A DNA stretch of 64,000 bases from Chaetorhynchus papuensis. Taxonomy: Eukaryota > Chordata > Aves > Passeriformes > Rhipiduridae. The stretch lies in the NCBI GenBank assembly GCA_013396525.1, contig VWYX01001354.1:66595-130594 (forward strand), in the 5' to 3' direction. The translations under genes were made by a program, and so were the position numbers. The notes under the pieces were generated by a model. It saw only the letters and a list, made by a program, of their open reading frames with translations, had not been told where the DNA came from and did not search any database. This document shows positions 1 to 13,759 of the stretch, one piece after another (position 1 is the first letter of the stretch; every line of letters begins with the position of its first letter).

Positions 1-1016
1 CTTTTTCCAGAACTGCATTAAAGAGCAGTCAGCAGTGGGCAATGAGGAAGACATCCATGGGTAAGGGTCAGTAAGTAAAGGCAGTTATCCCTTATTTTGG
101 CAAAACAACAGCAGGAACAATGTGTATGACTACAGGCTTAATTATTCCTGTGCTCTCATGGTGGGACTTCAGGAAGAGTGAGACTACCTGGTCTCTTTGA
201 ATTGCTGTAAATTCATTCCTGTAAACGCCAAATGTGCAGAAAAACTGGGTCAGCCTGGTTTTCTTCAAACACTCCGAACCAGCCTCTTATCCTGAGGTGC
301 TCTCCCTGGAAAACATGCTGTCAAAATTCAGCGTCTCTTCAGCTATTCCTACATGCAGATGATGGGGGACCCAGCCCTAACAGCACACGAATGGCTTCAC
401 CTCCAGTAAGGCATCCAGCAATGCAGCAGAAGCCACCAGCAGATTTCAAACATCCAAGTACACAAATTCCCCCACCTCATGGCATGTTTGGCACTCAGAC
501 TGTCACCTTACTCAGTACTGAATCCCTGTGCATTCAAAACGAGCTTCTTCGTGCCTGTGTACAGCTCTAATCAAAGGTGTTATCACTCAGGATTTGTGGG
601 AATGTCTGTGTCCTTCGTAAATTATGAACCAGACTCCTTTAAGCCATGGTAATTGCTACAGGTGTGCAGCACGACGCAGAAATGCAGCATTTACAGGGCA
701 ATGCTTCACTAAAATGTCAATATTACAAAGCCTGTAACTGATTAGATTATTCTGGATGAGAACTTCAGATTCAGAACAAACCAGCTTTTTTTGATGCTGA
801 CAGAGGCAGCACAATTCACCAACTGTAAATTACAGCTATTTTTTTGCTGCTTTCTTGTCCTCTGTTGCATCCATTGCAGAGCATGAATACCTGCACATCT
901 CATGAAGACCATCATAGAAAACAGTCTTGCAACGCAGTTCACTTTCATTCACAAGTTTCTAAAAATATTTAAAGTCAGGAGAAATATTTTGAAAATGTGT
1001 TACATTATTATGGCCG

Positions 1017-1045
1017 AAACAAAACAAACAAACAAACAAACAAAA
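1017..1045. repeat. (AAAC)n microsatellite
   Basis: About seven imperfect copies of AAAC in a row, read directly from the sequence. It is a simple repeat in BICD1 intron 1 with no other apparent role. Confidence 0.9.
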
Positions 1046-3423
1046 ACTGTTGCAGAAGATACAAATAATATTTTAATTTGAAATTAATACCTACTGCAAC
1101 CTTTTCCCCACCCCATATTTTTTCAAACTACTTTGTACTGCTACTACAAAGAAGGAAGAAACCCACCTACTCAGAATGACATAGATAAGTAGACAAAATT
1201 GATACAGCCTGGGAAACAAAAAAGGATTCCATTGGAATTGAAAGGAAATAACACAATTTATTTTAAATTGTTTTAAGCTTAATTTAGAAACTTTAGAAAT
1301 TGTTTTAAACTTAATTCTGTTTCAGTCAGTTACAGACGCAAGTTTAACTTCTAAATTACGGACAAAGTTATTGTGACTACAAATACAACAGTGGTTACTG
1401 CAAAGAGTAAGATTTTTACATTTGTTTGAGATGCCACCTCATTCCAGTTCCTGCTGACACTTATGTACTTCCATAAATCAGTGTGCATATAGACAGAGAG
1501 GACAGGGGAGTTGCTGTTTATTTACTGTTTTTTATTGAGGGAAGGAGAACCAACATTGTCCATTTCTCTCTTGGTAGTTGTGGTTCACAGCCCTCGCAGA
1601 ACAACTCCATTTACAGCCCTGTGTGTCTCAGGGGGAAGGATGCACATTTTAGGGATCCTGCTGTTCCATGAGTATCTATCTGCCCTCTTAAAGCTGTTTG
1701 TTCCTGTGGGATAAGAGGCCTGCATAAGTCCAAGTTTCATATTTAGATTACACTTATTACTGCATAAAGAGGAAAAAGAACACACCCAGCACTCTCCATC
1801 AACGATATGGTTAAACAAACCCTTAGCAATGAGTTCATAAAAACAAAACCAACAAATTACTGTGTTTATCTAACACCAGCATCCCAGTTCCAGCTAGTTC
1901 AGGAGGTCTTCCACAGGTATTAGAAGTTAAATCTGCTGGGGACAATCCAGTGTGCAGCCTTGTCTGGTGAGATGCTCCTTTTATAAATCTGACCTCTTGT
2001 TCTACATTCCTTTATTTCACCTTTATGGATGGGATGAGGGAATTCAAAAGGAGAATCAGATCCTCCACAGATTTCACATGTAAACAGTGAGTTTTGAAGC
2101 CGCTTTTAAGAACTCCTTTACTTAGATTCACACTGTAGCTGAAGGGGAAAGGACTTCTGGAGGTCATCTGCATTTCAGCATGGAAGGTGAGCCAAGTCCT
2201 GAAGCACCAGTTTAGGCCTAACTACCCAGGGCAAACAAGGAGCAATTTTTACCCTGTTTCCTATGGAATAACTTCAAATATCGTGACGGCAAATTCTGAC
2301 CAAATTTGACTGAAGGATATAGATTACAAAGGTGATTAATCTCTCCTACCAACTCTGTAAAAACAGACAGCCAGGGGTAGCTATCTTGATATTAAATTTA
2401 CCCACTCCCCCCAAAAAAAGCAGCAGAATATTAATTTTCCTTTTAAAAACCAATATGCAATAATTTCATAAAAACAACACAAAAACCAAACTACAAACCG
2501 CACTGCCAGGACACCAGGTCATTTTTGACTCAGAAGGCAGAGCACTGTGCACTGAGTCACCAGTGCTTCCAGTCTGCTGCCAAGTCCTCCCATCAAAACA
2601 CCTTGCAGTTCTGGGAATGCCATAATGAATTCACTGTCAGAGCTGTGTGACTTGACACTATGAAGAACCAAGTTTTTTGCCAGCATAATTCTGTTGATTT
2701 CACGAGAGGTGCTGCAGCAGAGAATTCAGATCATAACTCACAGTGCTGTCATGAAGTCCAATATTTTTACTTAAAAGAAAAACTGAAAAAATATTCACTG
2801 TAACTGGCTCTGCATACCTTGCATTCTGTATTAGCAACAGTGCTTTTGGCTGCAAGGCCACGACATGATCTTTATAAAAATAAACTGGCCACCAGAAGAG
2901 ATTTTGGGCATGAATATGTTAAAACACAAAATTCTAGTGTAATTACTATGGTTACCAGAATAGAAATAGAACATGGATTGAAAAAAAAAAAAAATTCAGG
3001 GACAAATACCCTCCTCATTAGATACAACCTACCAAGGAGAGTTGCATGCTTGCATTGCTTACTGGGAGCCCACTACTCTAAACCCCCGAATCACGATGTG
3101 ACATTCTCAGTCAGTCATCTTCACCATCGTGGCACCAGCTGTCAGCTTCCTGAAAATGTCAGGTTTGTGCTCATTGAAGGAAGAAGGTTCTTACTGGTCT
3201 TAGTAAAAAAATTTGGAGTAATGTACCCCTTGGATACCTAAATTTCAATTTCAGAGTCATTACCGTCTTTTTTGGCAGACATCTGGCAAAGGATGAAAAG
3301 AGATTTGTGGAAGAAGTCTCTGAAGGCCTCTGCAGTTCAGCTTCCTTGTCATCTGGGGAAGAAGATGGACAGGAGGAGCCTTCAGATCTCGATGAGCCAT
3401 GTGGACAGGAGGACCCGTGTCTC

Positions 3424-3803
3424 TGTCATGCCACGGATGGGTAGAAAAACCACACAAAGTCCAGGGTCAGGTATCAATGGCAGCAAGCCCTTTAATGTTT
3501 TTTTTTCCCAAGGCTTTTATATGTTAGTTCACAAAAGTGTGTTAAATGGCATAAGGTAATTGGTCCTTTGGCCATCCACCCCTTGAGGGGATTGGCCAAA
3601 TTCTAAGACATCCATTCCCAAGTATTTTGCTAGTTAAAACCATAACAATCCGGCAAAACAACCTGCAGGTGGAAGAAGTTTACAAAACGGTAACCTTGTT
3701 TTAGATAGCTTGCATGGGAAAGACAGAGCTCTCACAAAATGCTGCAGAGAGCTGAAGAAATTCACTGCTGAAGCTTTTTCAGTATCCATAGACCCATGTC
3801 ACA
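3424..3803 (-). mobile_element. Probable solo LTR, minus orientation
   Basis: Read on the minus strand, the segment begins TGTGACATG and ends GCATGACA, giving imperfect terminal inverted repeats with TG...CA ends. It carries a TATA-like box (ACATATAAAAG, near 3515-3523) followed within about 25 nt by an ATTAAA polyadenylation signal (3491-3496). This tight TATA/poly(A) spacing resembles alpharetrovirus-type LTRs. I could not find a convincing target-site duplication, so both ends are approximate, and retroviral internal sequence may continue below 3424. It has the same orientation as BICD1, so its signals would be read in sense within the intron. Confidence 0.5.
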
Positions 3804-6800
3804 CTGTTCCTTGCACTGTGCTCCCACCCCTCAGAAGCCCATCTCCATGGCCAGATGCCACCCCTCCTGCCAAGGGGACGAGGAACAGCTGTTGAAGGGC
3901 TGTGATGTGACAAAGCAACCAAATGCTTTACCCCACCTTTTACCCCAGCTGGTTCAGATCCACCACCATCTCATACACCACACCTGGAAACAAGAGCCTA
4001 CTTCCTGCAGCTGCAGCAGCTGGATCACCCTGATCCAGCACAGCACAGCTGATTCTGTGTGTGCCATACGTGCACTGGGTGAAGAGTAACCAGGAGATCA
4101 GCAGTTTGCTTTGCTTCTTTTCACCTGATTAAAAATCTGGACAGCTGAAACCCACTTTTAGTGAGAAGAGTCTTTAATCAAACAGGGGTCCATTGCATAA
4201 GAGCTTGATGTTACAACAAAAGATGCACAAACCAGTGAACCATCCAACAATTTTGTTTTAGGATTTTCCACCACTGCCTACACAAACAGAGCTAAAGGTT
4301 TGTGACAGCTGCTTGTGTTTCGATTATCTCTTTCAGGATCTCAAAGTTCAAAACCACATTCTAGAGAAGCAACTGGCAGAAGGAAATTATTTCCAACAGC
4401 CCATCCACAGAAGAGGCCCCATTTTATTATTAATTACTCATATTGCCATAGAACCTAATTGTACCAGCCAAGAATAGAGGCTCACTGTGTTCATTCAGCA
4501 CAAACAGGAGGGCAAGGGCAGGCCTTGCCCCACAGAGCTCACCCTCTACAAACTCCTGGTCCAAGCTCCACGTTAACCACTGCCAGCTCTGCAAGAAGCC
4601 TCATCTAGTGCTCAACACACCCCATGAGATTTCAGCCAGCCTGAATTCCCAAACAACTGCAGAAGTCACGCCTCACAGATTTAAACAAAGGTTTCCCACG
4701 TATTCCCGTTGTAAAGGTCACCCCACATGCTGGATCTCACTGCAGTAAAGCCTATCATTTAACTTTTCCCCAGGCAGCAATAGGAACAAGGGGTACTTTG
4801 TGGGGTGTGGCTACCCAGAGACCGCAGGCAAGGAGAGGCGAGATGCATTCCTTGCTGGGAGAGGCAGCTGGAATTCAGTTTCCCCCACCAGCAATGAACA
4901 ACTGGGTGCATGGAAAGAGCAAAGGAAAAAATTAACCATTTCAACCAGCTGCAGGGATGAGTAAATGCAGATGTGAAAATCTCAGTACCAGCAGAGAGGA
5001 GCTGTGGTTCAGGAAGAGATAAGTGGGAAGGAGTAGGAAGATTGTTGGAAATAGTGGAATGGCAGCCAAGAGCAGTCAGCTTCCAAAGGGGGAAAGAGCA
5101 AAGCAGAAAGGGCAGCTCGGGGTGAGAGATGGGGATGTATTCTGGGATCCCAGGTACTTTCCAGGAGCTCTGGATTACCAGAGTATGTGGGAGGGGGACC
5201 ACAAAGGGACGGTACAGCCCAAGGGGACAGGATGCTCTGATGAGCTGCCGATGGTCTCTAATGACAAAGGGCTTTTGCCACTGCAAAACTGCCAAAGAGA
5301 TGAACTGAGAAACCAAAGAGTTTTAGCTGAGTTTTTCATCCTCGTTTTTCCTTTAGTTTTGATTGTGATAAAGTAGCAAAACTACCAGCAACACCACTCC
5401 TAAATGGCCTTACCGGTCACCCTGGCAGCAGTGGGAGACACCGCCAGTGCACACCCTGGTCAGTGAGCACAGGGCAGTTGATTGCTTTGGCTTTCTGGCT
5501 GACCAGCTTTTTTAAATGGAAGGATTTGGAAGATAAATGATTGGACTAGATCTGAGAAAAATCCATGTTTTCCTTGTGATTTAGCCACAGATTTCCTTTG
5601 AAATGATGGCTGAACAGCCTATCCTGCCACAGCTTCTGGACCTCTATTACTTATCTCTAAATTCCCCTTATTATTCCTTAATAGCAAATCCCTGACAAAG
5701 TCCAATTTCCACAGTAGAATCTCTAATCTTCTATTTATATGCCTGCAACCCATTGTGCCAGGCATGGCAGAATCCCCAGGTGTTACTGTCATGCAATAAC
5801 AATTTATCCCACCCTGCTGAGACTCAGTGTGCCAAACTGCAGCTCACAGAACAAGCAGCATTCTGAATTTTTGGGCTGTTTCCGCTTTCCCAGAGTGCAG
5901 TCTGTGTGCCACAGGGTAACAAAGAACCAGACCTGCTTTTTAATAACTACAGCTGCCTTAAGTTGATGTGTTCATGACTCTGAATACAACTGACACCTTT
6001 CAGACACACACCAGTAGTGGTTAATTATTCCAGTGGATTTTATTTCACCGGAGTCTCTTTCCACCAGAGACCCCAACCAATGTCAGTGCCCCTGGAGGCT
6101 GGATGTGATCCCCATCCCTCTGGCAGCAGCCAAGGTCATGCTGACTCACTGCCTCTGGCTTTTCCCTGCATCCATCCAGTGCCAGTGCTCTGCTAAGTGC
6201 TTGACTATTCATTACGCTGTCACTTGCAAAGCTTCGATTCCTTTCTCCACAGACAGCACAAACCATTGGGCTGCAGGCTCCTAAAAATGTTGCTTATCAG
6301 ATTTTGGATGCCTTTTCAAGAGGTAGATTACCTTCTGCTACAAAAATAACTGATGGCAGGAGAAGAATCTCTGCTACAGGGTTTTTGGGGCAGAATTCAG
6401 GATCCCCTTTCCCAAACCCACTTCTTCAGACTGGAGTATTTAACAAGCACATCCTTGAGTAATGGCAACAAAGCAGCAGCTCTCAGTACCCAGCCCGGCA
6501 TCAGCTGGGGGTGCCTAACTCAAGCTCTCGCTGGTTAAGAAACCAGGGGCCACATTTCAAGAAGCATCTTGCAAATGAGAGACCTTTATAGAATAAAAAG
6601 TGAGCACAGCATGGTCTTCACCTGCAACTCCTCCTGTTATACCCAGGGAAAGGGTTCTTTATATCCAAACAAGGCTCATTTTAGGTTTAAGTGGCTTCCC
6701 ATCAGTCTAATCTGCTACAAAAGCAAATTCAACAACCATAAAAACACAGGCATGACTCTTGAGTGTCTCTAACATCAGCCCAGGGAACGGTGAGTAAAGT

Positions 6801-9577
6801 ACTTTTCAAACACAAGTGCTAAAACTATAACCAAGGTTATCACTGCATTTTCTGTTCTTGAATAAGTATCTCTCCACAAGCAAGCAGACAGAAAACACTT
6901 TAAATTACAAAGCATGATGAAGTGTTAAATAACTGCAGCAAAAATATTTAAAGCCAGGAGCCTATGTGTGTATAACAACAACCACTCAGGTATGTGATCT
7001 GTAATTTCAAAGCATGTGGGCAAAAAGAAGTAATATAGGTTTCAATGCAAAGTTGTTCGGCCTGCTTGATAAAGCAAATCCAATGTTTTCCAATACAAAT
7101 AAAATACAGACTTTGGGGACAAATTTCCAGGTATCTAAATTTGATAATTCAGTTCTATTACTTTAATATGGATTTTATTTTGGGAATAGAAAGCATCTAA
7201 GAATCTACAGCATCCTTGTAACATTAAATTCAGCACATTTGGAAAAAATGTTGTCCCTCAACTGTGTTGTTCCGGATTTGCTACTATTTTTACACAGCTG
7301 ATCTTACAGCATCTTAAGTGAAAGTTTTGTTATTATCAGATGGCAACCATCAGCCCTTATCTGGCAGAGAAATAAAAAGCTTACCTAATGCCCAAGAAAA
7401 GGAATTACCTAATGCCCAAAGTAATGTACTCCTAACAATGCCGTGAGACTCCATCTCCCTTACTGGCATACACAGACACTTATATTCCATCTAAATTCTG
7501 TTTCTCTTCTCTAATGTTATGTATCATACCCTTTATTTCACAGAGGAGTCCTTGGTACCATATCCTTACAATTTACTTTAAAAATTGTCACCAAGGGCCC
7601 AGATTTATGGCTGAGATTATATGGATTAGTAATTGATCTAGTGCACATTTTTAGCTTACTGCAGATGGAAGATCCATGTCAGCTGAAAACTCTTTCCTTC
7701 AGATTTCTGCTGTGTTCTGTGTTTGGTTGTGGGGGTTTTTTCACCTTGCTCTTACACTTTTGGGGCTGGTCAAGTACATACACATGAGCAGTCACAGAAA
7801 CTCAGCAGAGTTATGACGACTCATTAAACTGCAAGAACAAGATCACGTGCTTGAGACACAATAATTATAATTATGCCAGTCCTTCCTACTTTGGTGGGAA
7901 GAAATCTGAATTCTCAGTTTGTAACACATTTTATCACTTGCATCTTGCTGACAGTGCTGTTTGCCAGTGGGTGGTAGGCAGAGATTCAACAATAAATCAC
8001 TGCCCCCTTTATCTTTGACTTACCCATGGAGGCAGGACGTCAGCATTGCTCCTCAAGTCATACCTGCTATAAATGACCCTAAGGGACAACCATGAACAGA
8101 GGATATTTTGTTAGAGAGCATTCTTCTCATGGGATGCTTAAACGTTTCCTAACTGTTTGTAGGTGGGAATTACAAGCAATTATCAAAGAAAGAAAGGACA
8201 ATGCAAATGTTGCCCTCAACTAAACTCAGGTGAGTTCTGCATGTTTGTCATTGCTGTGCAGTCACCTGGAATTATCCAGAACCATGAAACCTTTTAATGC
8301 TTTGTAAAAACTCTGTGAGGTATTCAGGGTATGAGAAAAACTTTTCCTACTCACCTGAAAAAAAAGGTCTACGAGCTTGTCTTTATTAACAGTATTTGTT
8401 ATAGAAACTACAAGCTACTGAGAGCACATTTTTAATAAAGGGAATCATACATTCATGTTGGACAATACAGCTGTGAAGTATCTTGGCTTAGCCATCAAAT
8501 TGAGAACCAGAGGCTGTGACTACACAGACACTTTAACCCAACTCTGAACTCTCCATCTGCCTCCAGACCAAATGCTCCAGTTCCCTCAACACTCAAATGC
8601 CAGAAGGTTGAGAGTTCTGTCTTTCTGGGCAGGGCCAGGATTCAGTGCAGTTTGGCATCCTGCACCTTGCCTTGTGGGTGTGAGTAGACAATACTCCAGT
8701 CCTGAGAAGACAAAATCCAAACCATGCTGTGTTCATGTTCGGCCAACCGCCAAGCTTTTATAAATTAATTATTTCACCAAGCCACCTGTTCCCTTTGCCT
8801 GACCCAAATTCCTATCTTCATCCTTAAAAGCTTGCTCTTCTGCCTTCCTTTCTGAGCTTTACAACTACTAGGAGCTGGGTTTCCCCCTCTGAGCCTCCAA
8901 AACAGAAGTTGAAACTGCAGCTGTTAGCAGCTGCCAGCTTCCCTCGGTGGGAATTCGCCATTAGGCAGCGATGACAAGCAGCACTTTGCAGTTCATTCTC
9001 GGCACAGTGACATTTAAATCCATCCAGAGTGACACAGGCATCCGAGGAAAGCCTGATGGTGCCCACAGACTCCTCAGAGTGCAGATCAAGCTCACGGCAT
9101 TGCCCCTGCTGCCCGTGCGTCACCTGTGAGCTCTGAGAGGCCACAGGATTAAAAACTAACAAGCACAGACCAAAAACACCCCAAACCACCAGGAAGGGAA
9201 GATGGAGTCTATAAAATTTAGCTGCAATGTCTCTGGAGGTGAGTGACTGCAGTGAAAGGTGACTAACTCTGGTAACTGAGGACGTCTTTCACGGTTCTTG
9301 GCTAAGCACAGCTGTCTCTATCACTGCTAGAGAACTACTCTGCTGTGCAGATGGGTTGGAGACAGTTCAGAGCTAAGATAGGTGTGATCCAGGGGAGCAA
9401 GGGTGATGGAGAAGGTATGGCAGGGCCATGTGGATAATGGGCCCCATTCCCAGTGCTGATCAAAAAAAGAGTGCGTTATATAAGCTCACTGGGCACCTGT
9501 TGTCTTGGCTGGGCTTAAATAAGTAACTCCAGAAACCATACTATATTTTTTTTAATTATTTTTTTAAGGGAGAATAA

Positions 9578-9595
9578 CCCTTTTTTAAAAAAGGG
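9578..9595. repeat. 18-bp perfect palindrome
   Basis: CCC, six T, six A, GGG forms a perfect self-complementary 18-mer. An AAGGG just upstream (9566-9570) gives a second possible pairing. It lies in BICD1 intron 1 with no adjacent gene signal. Confidence 0.8.
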
Positions 9596-12500
9596 TGGTG
9601 AGTTTCCTAAAGTCTTATGGAAAGGTGTCTTCTTCCTATGCATCCACACAGCCAACTCGATTTTAAAGCTGCCCAAAAAGTGATCTTTCCAAGGATGATT
9701 TTAATGGTGAGGCTGCTACAAAGCAGAGGGGACAAACCCTTGGTTGTTTCATTTTCAGTCCATGCTAAAACAACATTTCAAAGTATTTCTAGGAATCCCT
9801 CATGTCCTTACAATATCTGAGCATAGCATGGAAGGTCTAGTCTGCCAAAAATGGCCAGATTTCTTACATTCACACAATGACAAAAAGGCTCTTTAATATA
9901 AAAAAATCAGTTCCACATCTCGGAGAGCAGCAAATGAACACTGAGTAAGATATAGGGCAAAGACTGAAAAAAAAAAAAATTAGAAGTGCATAAACCGTCA
10001 TGAACAGGAGACAAACACTGTACAAGAACGAGAATGAGGCTGCAGACAGAGAGGGAGGAACCCCAAGAGAGATGAAGAAAATGGGATTGGACGCATTTCA
10101 GTCTTAGTGAAAGCCTTTTGGTGTCTCATAGGTCTGTCCCAAAACCATAGATTTAGGACAGTGGCCTGCTTCTTCTTTTAACTGCCAAGTTAATTAAACT
10201 TTGACAGTGAAAGAAATTCAGAAACATAAATATTATAATCTCAAAATTATTTTTAATACTGCCCTCTGCAGAGAAGTAGAGACCCCAATAAAACACTAAT
10301 CTGCAACCTAGCTTAATTTCTACCTGCCTAGTTCAGCTTTAAGCACCTGCCCTTGTTCAGGCACATTTTCCACCTTCTGACTAGTCCCAGCTACTTCCAT
10401 CTGTAGCTCACAGACTGCATTCACAGTACAGTACAAAAAATTGCTGGTTTCTTCTCATAATCATCTGCTGTGAGTGATGCAAGTGATAAAGGGACAAAGG
10501 GCACATTCATGTCTCTACATGCTACATCAACTCCACTAAATAAGGAAAATACTCTCTCTCCTCCCACATAAACTGAGTGTTGCTGAGTTCTCAAGGAAAT
10601 AAGGAAAGAAGAGGGCTATGAAAGTCACACAGCAAATGTAAGACAGTTCAGCAGAAATGAACGTATGCTTTTCACTCTCTACCATTATAAATTAAAATCC
10701 TCCCTCCCAAAACAAAAAGTGCAGTACAGAATTGTACTGAATTAAACATTGCCCCCTCAGGTACCAGACAAAGATGGAAGGGAAATCCATAACAGAGGCA
10801 AAGCCCTACAAAGCAGCAGAGACCTGAGGGAAGCCGGAGCAAGCGGTGATTCGGATTTTACTCCCATTGTCCATTATGGAGAAAACACTGATGCAAAAAC
10901 GTAAGAGAGAACAAGGTACTGAAGAAAAAACACATTCAATCTCAAGAAGAAAGCTCTTCTTTTAGAAGCCCTCAATACAGCCAGGAAGACACAAAATCTT
11001 GCATGCACTTTCCTCCAGCTGCCAATTGCGTAAGGTATATAAAAGTTGCCCAGGTGCAAATTTACTCTATCTGACTTTGAGAATGCTCCTCATTTTACCA
11101 TGATGAATGTTCACAGATCACTGCTTTAGGCCAAATCCTATTTTCTCCACCGTTGTTTTGCCCCTCTTGCACTTTGAATAAAGCCAGGTGTTCGCCCTGA
11201 GTGCTGATGTGCACACAGACCGCACACACACGCCCTGAGAAAGAAACCCACTAGGCAACACAGAAGGGAAGGAAAAGTATTTCACCTAAAGGAAGGTGAA
11301 AAGATGGTAGCAAATTATTTCTCTTTTAATCCACTACAAAAGGCCTAATTCCAAACAGATGTGGACCTCCAGATTAAAATCTCTCCTGTGACCCCTAATT
11401 TTACATTCATAAGCCTTATACAGGACGTAGTTCACAATAAAAATGACTGGCTCACCCAGTAACACCTCAATCAGTCATATGAGATTTGGTACTAATCCAG
11501 TATTTCCTAGAAAATCTATGGAAAATTTATTTTTCCGTGACATAAAATCCAGTTGCAACTTCCATTTATCTCTGAGGAGTTCAACCGAGATGAGTGATTC
11601 AATCAGAATTGCTCAGATTAGAAAGGGATTTATTTGATGAAAGAGTAAAATGAAGAAAATAATTTTAGCTATTGGGAGGAAACAAATTGAAGTCTGTTTA
11701 GATTTATTTTGTGAGTATGTGAGCCCCCAGTGTTGAAACCTGACCATCTCTGCTTAAGGGCTGGTTATTATAGGAGGACTAATATTGCATGTTCATCTGT
11801 ACTGGCTCCTAAGGATACAACACAATTACTGAGAGCAACTGGGCATACAGGTCCCTGGAAAAAAAACCCAAAAGGTTCATCTACATTTTTCTTTGCATGC
11901 TGCCAAAGCTTCAACAATAGTCCTAATTTCCCCCTAACATGATTCCAGCTGCTTATGTTTTCTGTAAGCTAATGTACAGGATTCATTTCCTCTTGGAGGA
12001 AGCAATCCTGATGTAATCTGATGAGCATCTCTCTTAACATCAATACCTGCTTCAGCAGTTTATCCATCCCCATCTTCCCTCAGCATTCACTCCTCTCCTC
12101 GTGCTGACTTTTAGGCAAAGGTAAAACAGTTCACTGGGAGGTACTGTGAATCAGGTGATGAAACCAATCTGGGTTACAGACAGCAACAACCACTCCTCGG
12201 TTATTTTTAACTGAGGTTAGTTTTCTACCCTGCTGTGACAGTATGAACAGTTGCACAGCTGAGAGGCAGAACAGGGGCAGGAATGGCACAGGGAGATGTA
12301 GGAGTGTCTTGCTGAGAGATGAGCACATCAAACTCCACCCTTAGTAACCCCAGGTCACTGCAGACTTAATGACAAGCAAGAGAAAATGAAATTCAAGCAC
12401 GAAGTGAGGCTCAGTCACTGTTTCCAGGCAGGACACCACTGTGTATAGGATAACTCACCTTACAGCAACCTGCCACTGGAATTTAACCACGCACAGTGGG

Positions 12501-12782
12501 AACCCTTGAGAGACTTTGCACTGCTCAAGGTCCCTTGCTGTCTGCCCCCTTTCTCCCCTAGTGCAACCTCCTCTCACAGCAGGATCAGCTGTGCACTCAG
12601 ACCAGGTTCCTGAGGGCTGTATCCAGTTGGGGCTTGAAAAATTCCAGGGAAAGAGAGTGCATAACCTCTCTGGTCAACCTGTGGGACTGCCTGTGCTCAG
12701 GGGGAAACAGATCTACCTTACATTCAGTCTGAACCTTTATAGTTTCAATTTATGTGTTATCTCTTGTCTCCCCACCCTGCAC

Positions 12783-13712
12783 AGAATCACTGAATGGCTG
12801 CAGTTGGCAGGGACCACTGGAGGTGAGCTAGTCCAACCTCCTTTCCTCCAGGGAAGGAGATTCCACAACTGCTCCAGGCAACCTCTTCCAGTCCTCAGTC
12901 ACCTGCACAGTGAAGAAGTTCTTCCTCACATTAAGGTGGAACTTGCTTGTAATGGGCAACAATTTCTGCCCATTGCCTCTTGTCCTATTGCTCAGCACCA
13001 CCAGGAAGAGCCTGGTCCATCCTCTCGACATCCTCCCTTCAGACACTATCGACATTGGCAAGGTCCCCCTCTCACTTGTCTCTCCTCGAGGCTGAACAGA
13101 CCCAGCTCCCTCAGCCTGTCCTTGTAAGAGAGATGCTCCTGTCCCTTCATCTTTGTCACCCTCCACTGGACCCGCTCAAGGAGCTCTGTGTCTTTCCTGT
13201 CCTGAGGAGCCCAGGACTGGACACAGAACTCCAGATTGTTCCTCACCAGGGCTGAGAAGAGGGGCAGGACCACATCCCTCGACCTGCTGGCAATGCTCTT
13301 CCCAATGCACCCCAGGATACCATTGGCTTTCTTGGCCACAAGGACACTGTTTTGGCTCATGGACAGTTTGTCGGCCAGCAGGACCCCCAGGCCCTTCTCT
13401 ATAGAGCTGCTTCCCAACAGGTCATCACCCAGCCAGGTGCATGAGGTTATTCCTCCCCAGGTACACGATCCTTCGCTTGCCTTTTCTGAATTTCAGAAGG
13501 TTCTTCTGTGCCCCTCTTTCCCGTCTGTCGAGGTTCTTCTGAAGGACTCACAGCATTCTGGGGTATTGGCCACTCCTCCCAGCCTTTGTGTCAGCAGTGA
13601 ACTTGCTGAGGAGGCATCTGCCCTTCATCCAAGCCATTGATGAATGAGTTAAACAATACTGGGCCCAGTACCAACCCTTGGGGGACACCATTAGTGACAG
13701 GCCTCCAACTAG
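12783..13712 (-). mobile_element. CR1 LINE, 5'-truncated, 3' part of ORF2 plus 3' UTR
   Basis: On the minus strand this contains the end of the CR1 reverse transcriptase ORF and the CR1 3' UTR. Recognisable pieces include a GVPQG-like block with 'VLGP' near 13680-13640, 'LGVLLADKLSMSQ' and 'VAKKANGILGCIGKSIASR' near 13390-13290, and 'LEFCVQSWAP' and 'HLSYKDRLRELGLFSLEE' near 13230-13080. The 3' terminus at 12783-12800 carries the typical tgaatggctg/agaatcactg end. Stops and frameshifts show it is dead. Several open frames on both strands here are only shadows of this element. CR1 moves by target-primed reverse transcription and is usually 5'-truncated, as here. Confidence 0.92.
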
Positions 13713-13759
13713 AGGTAGAGGGCACTGCTGCAAAAAGCCTGGCTCTGTTATCTCAATAC

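Noticed and set aside
4759..5316. 185-codon minus-strand open frame in BICD1 intron 1
   Set aside because: No recognisable family, no splice-site pairing and no flanking gene signals; the plus strand has a comparable frame at 5023-5376.
939..6962. Shared 20-mer aaaaatatttaaagYcagga at about 961 and 6942
   Set aside because: Flanks do not align and the shared part is low-complexity AT-rich, so coincidence is the simplest explanation.
13046..13417. 123-codon minus open frame as a host gene
   Set aside because: It is the decayed C-terminal part of CR1 LINE reverse transcriptase ORF2, not a cellular gene.
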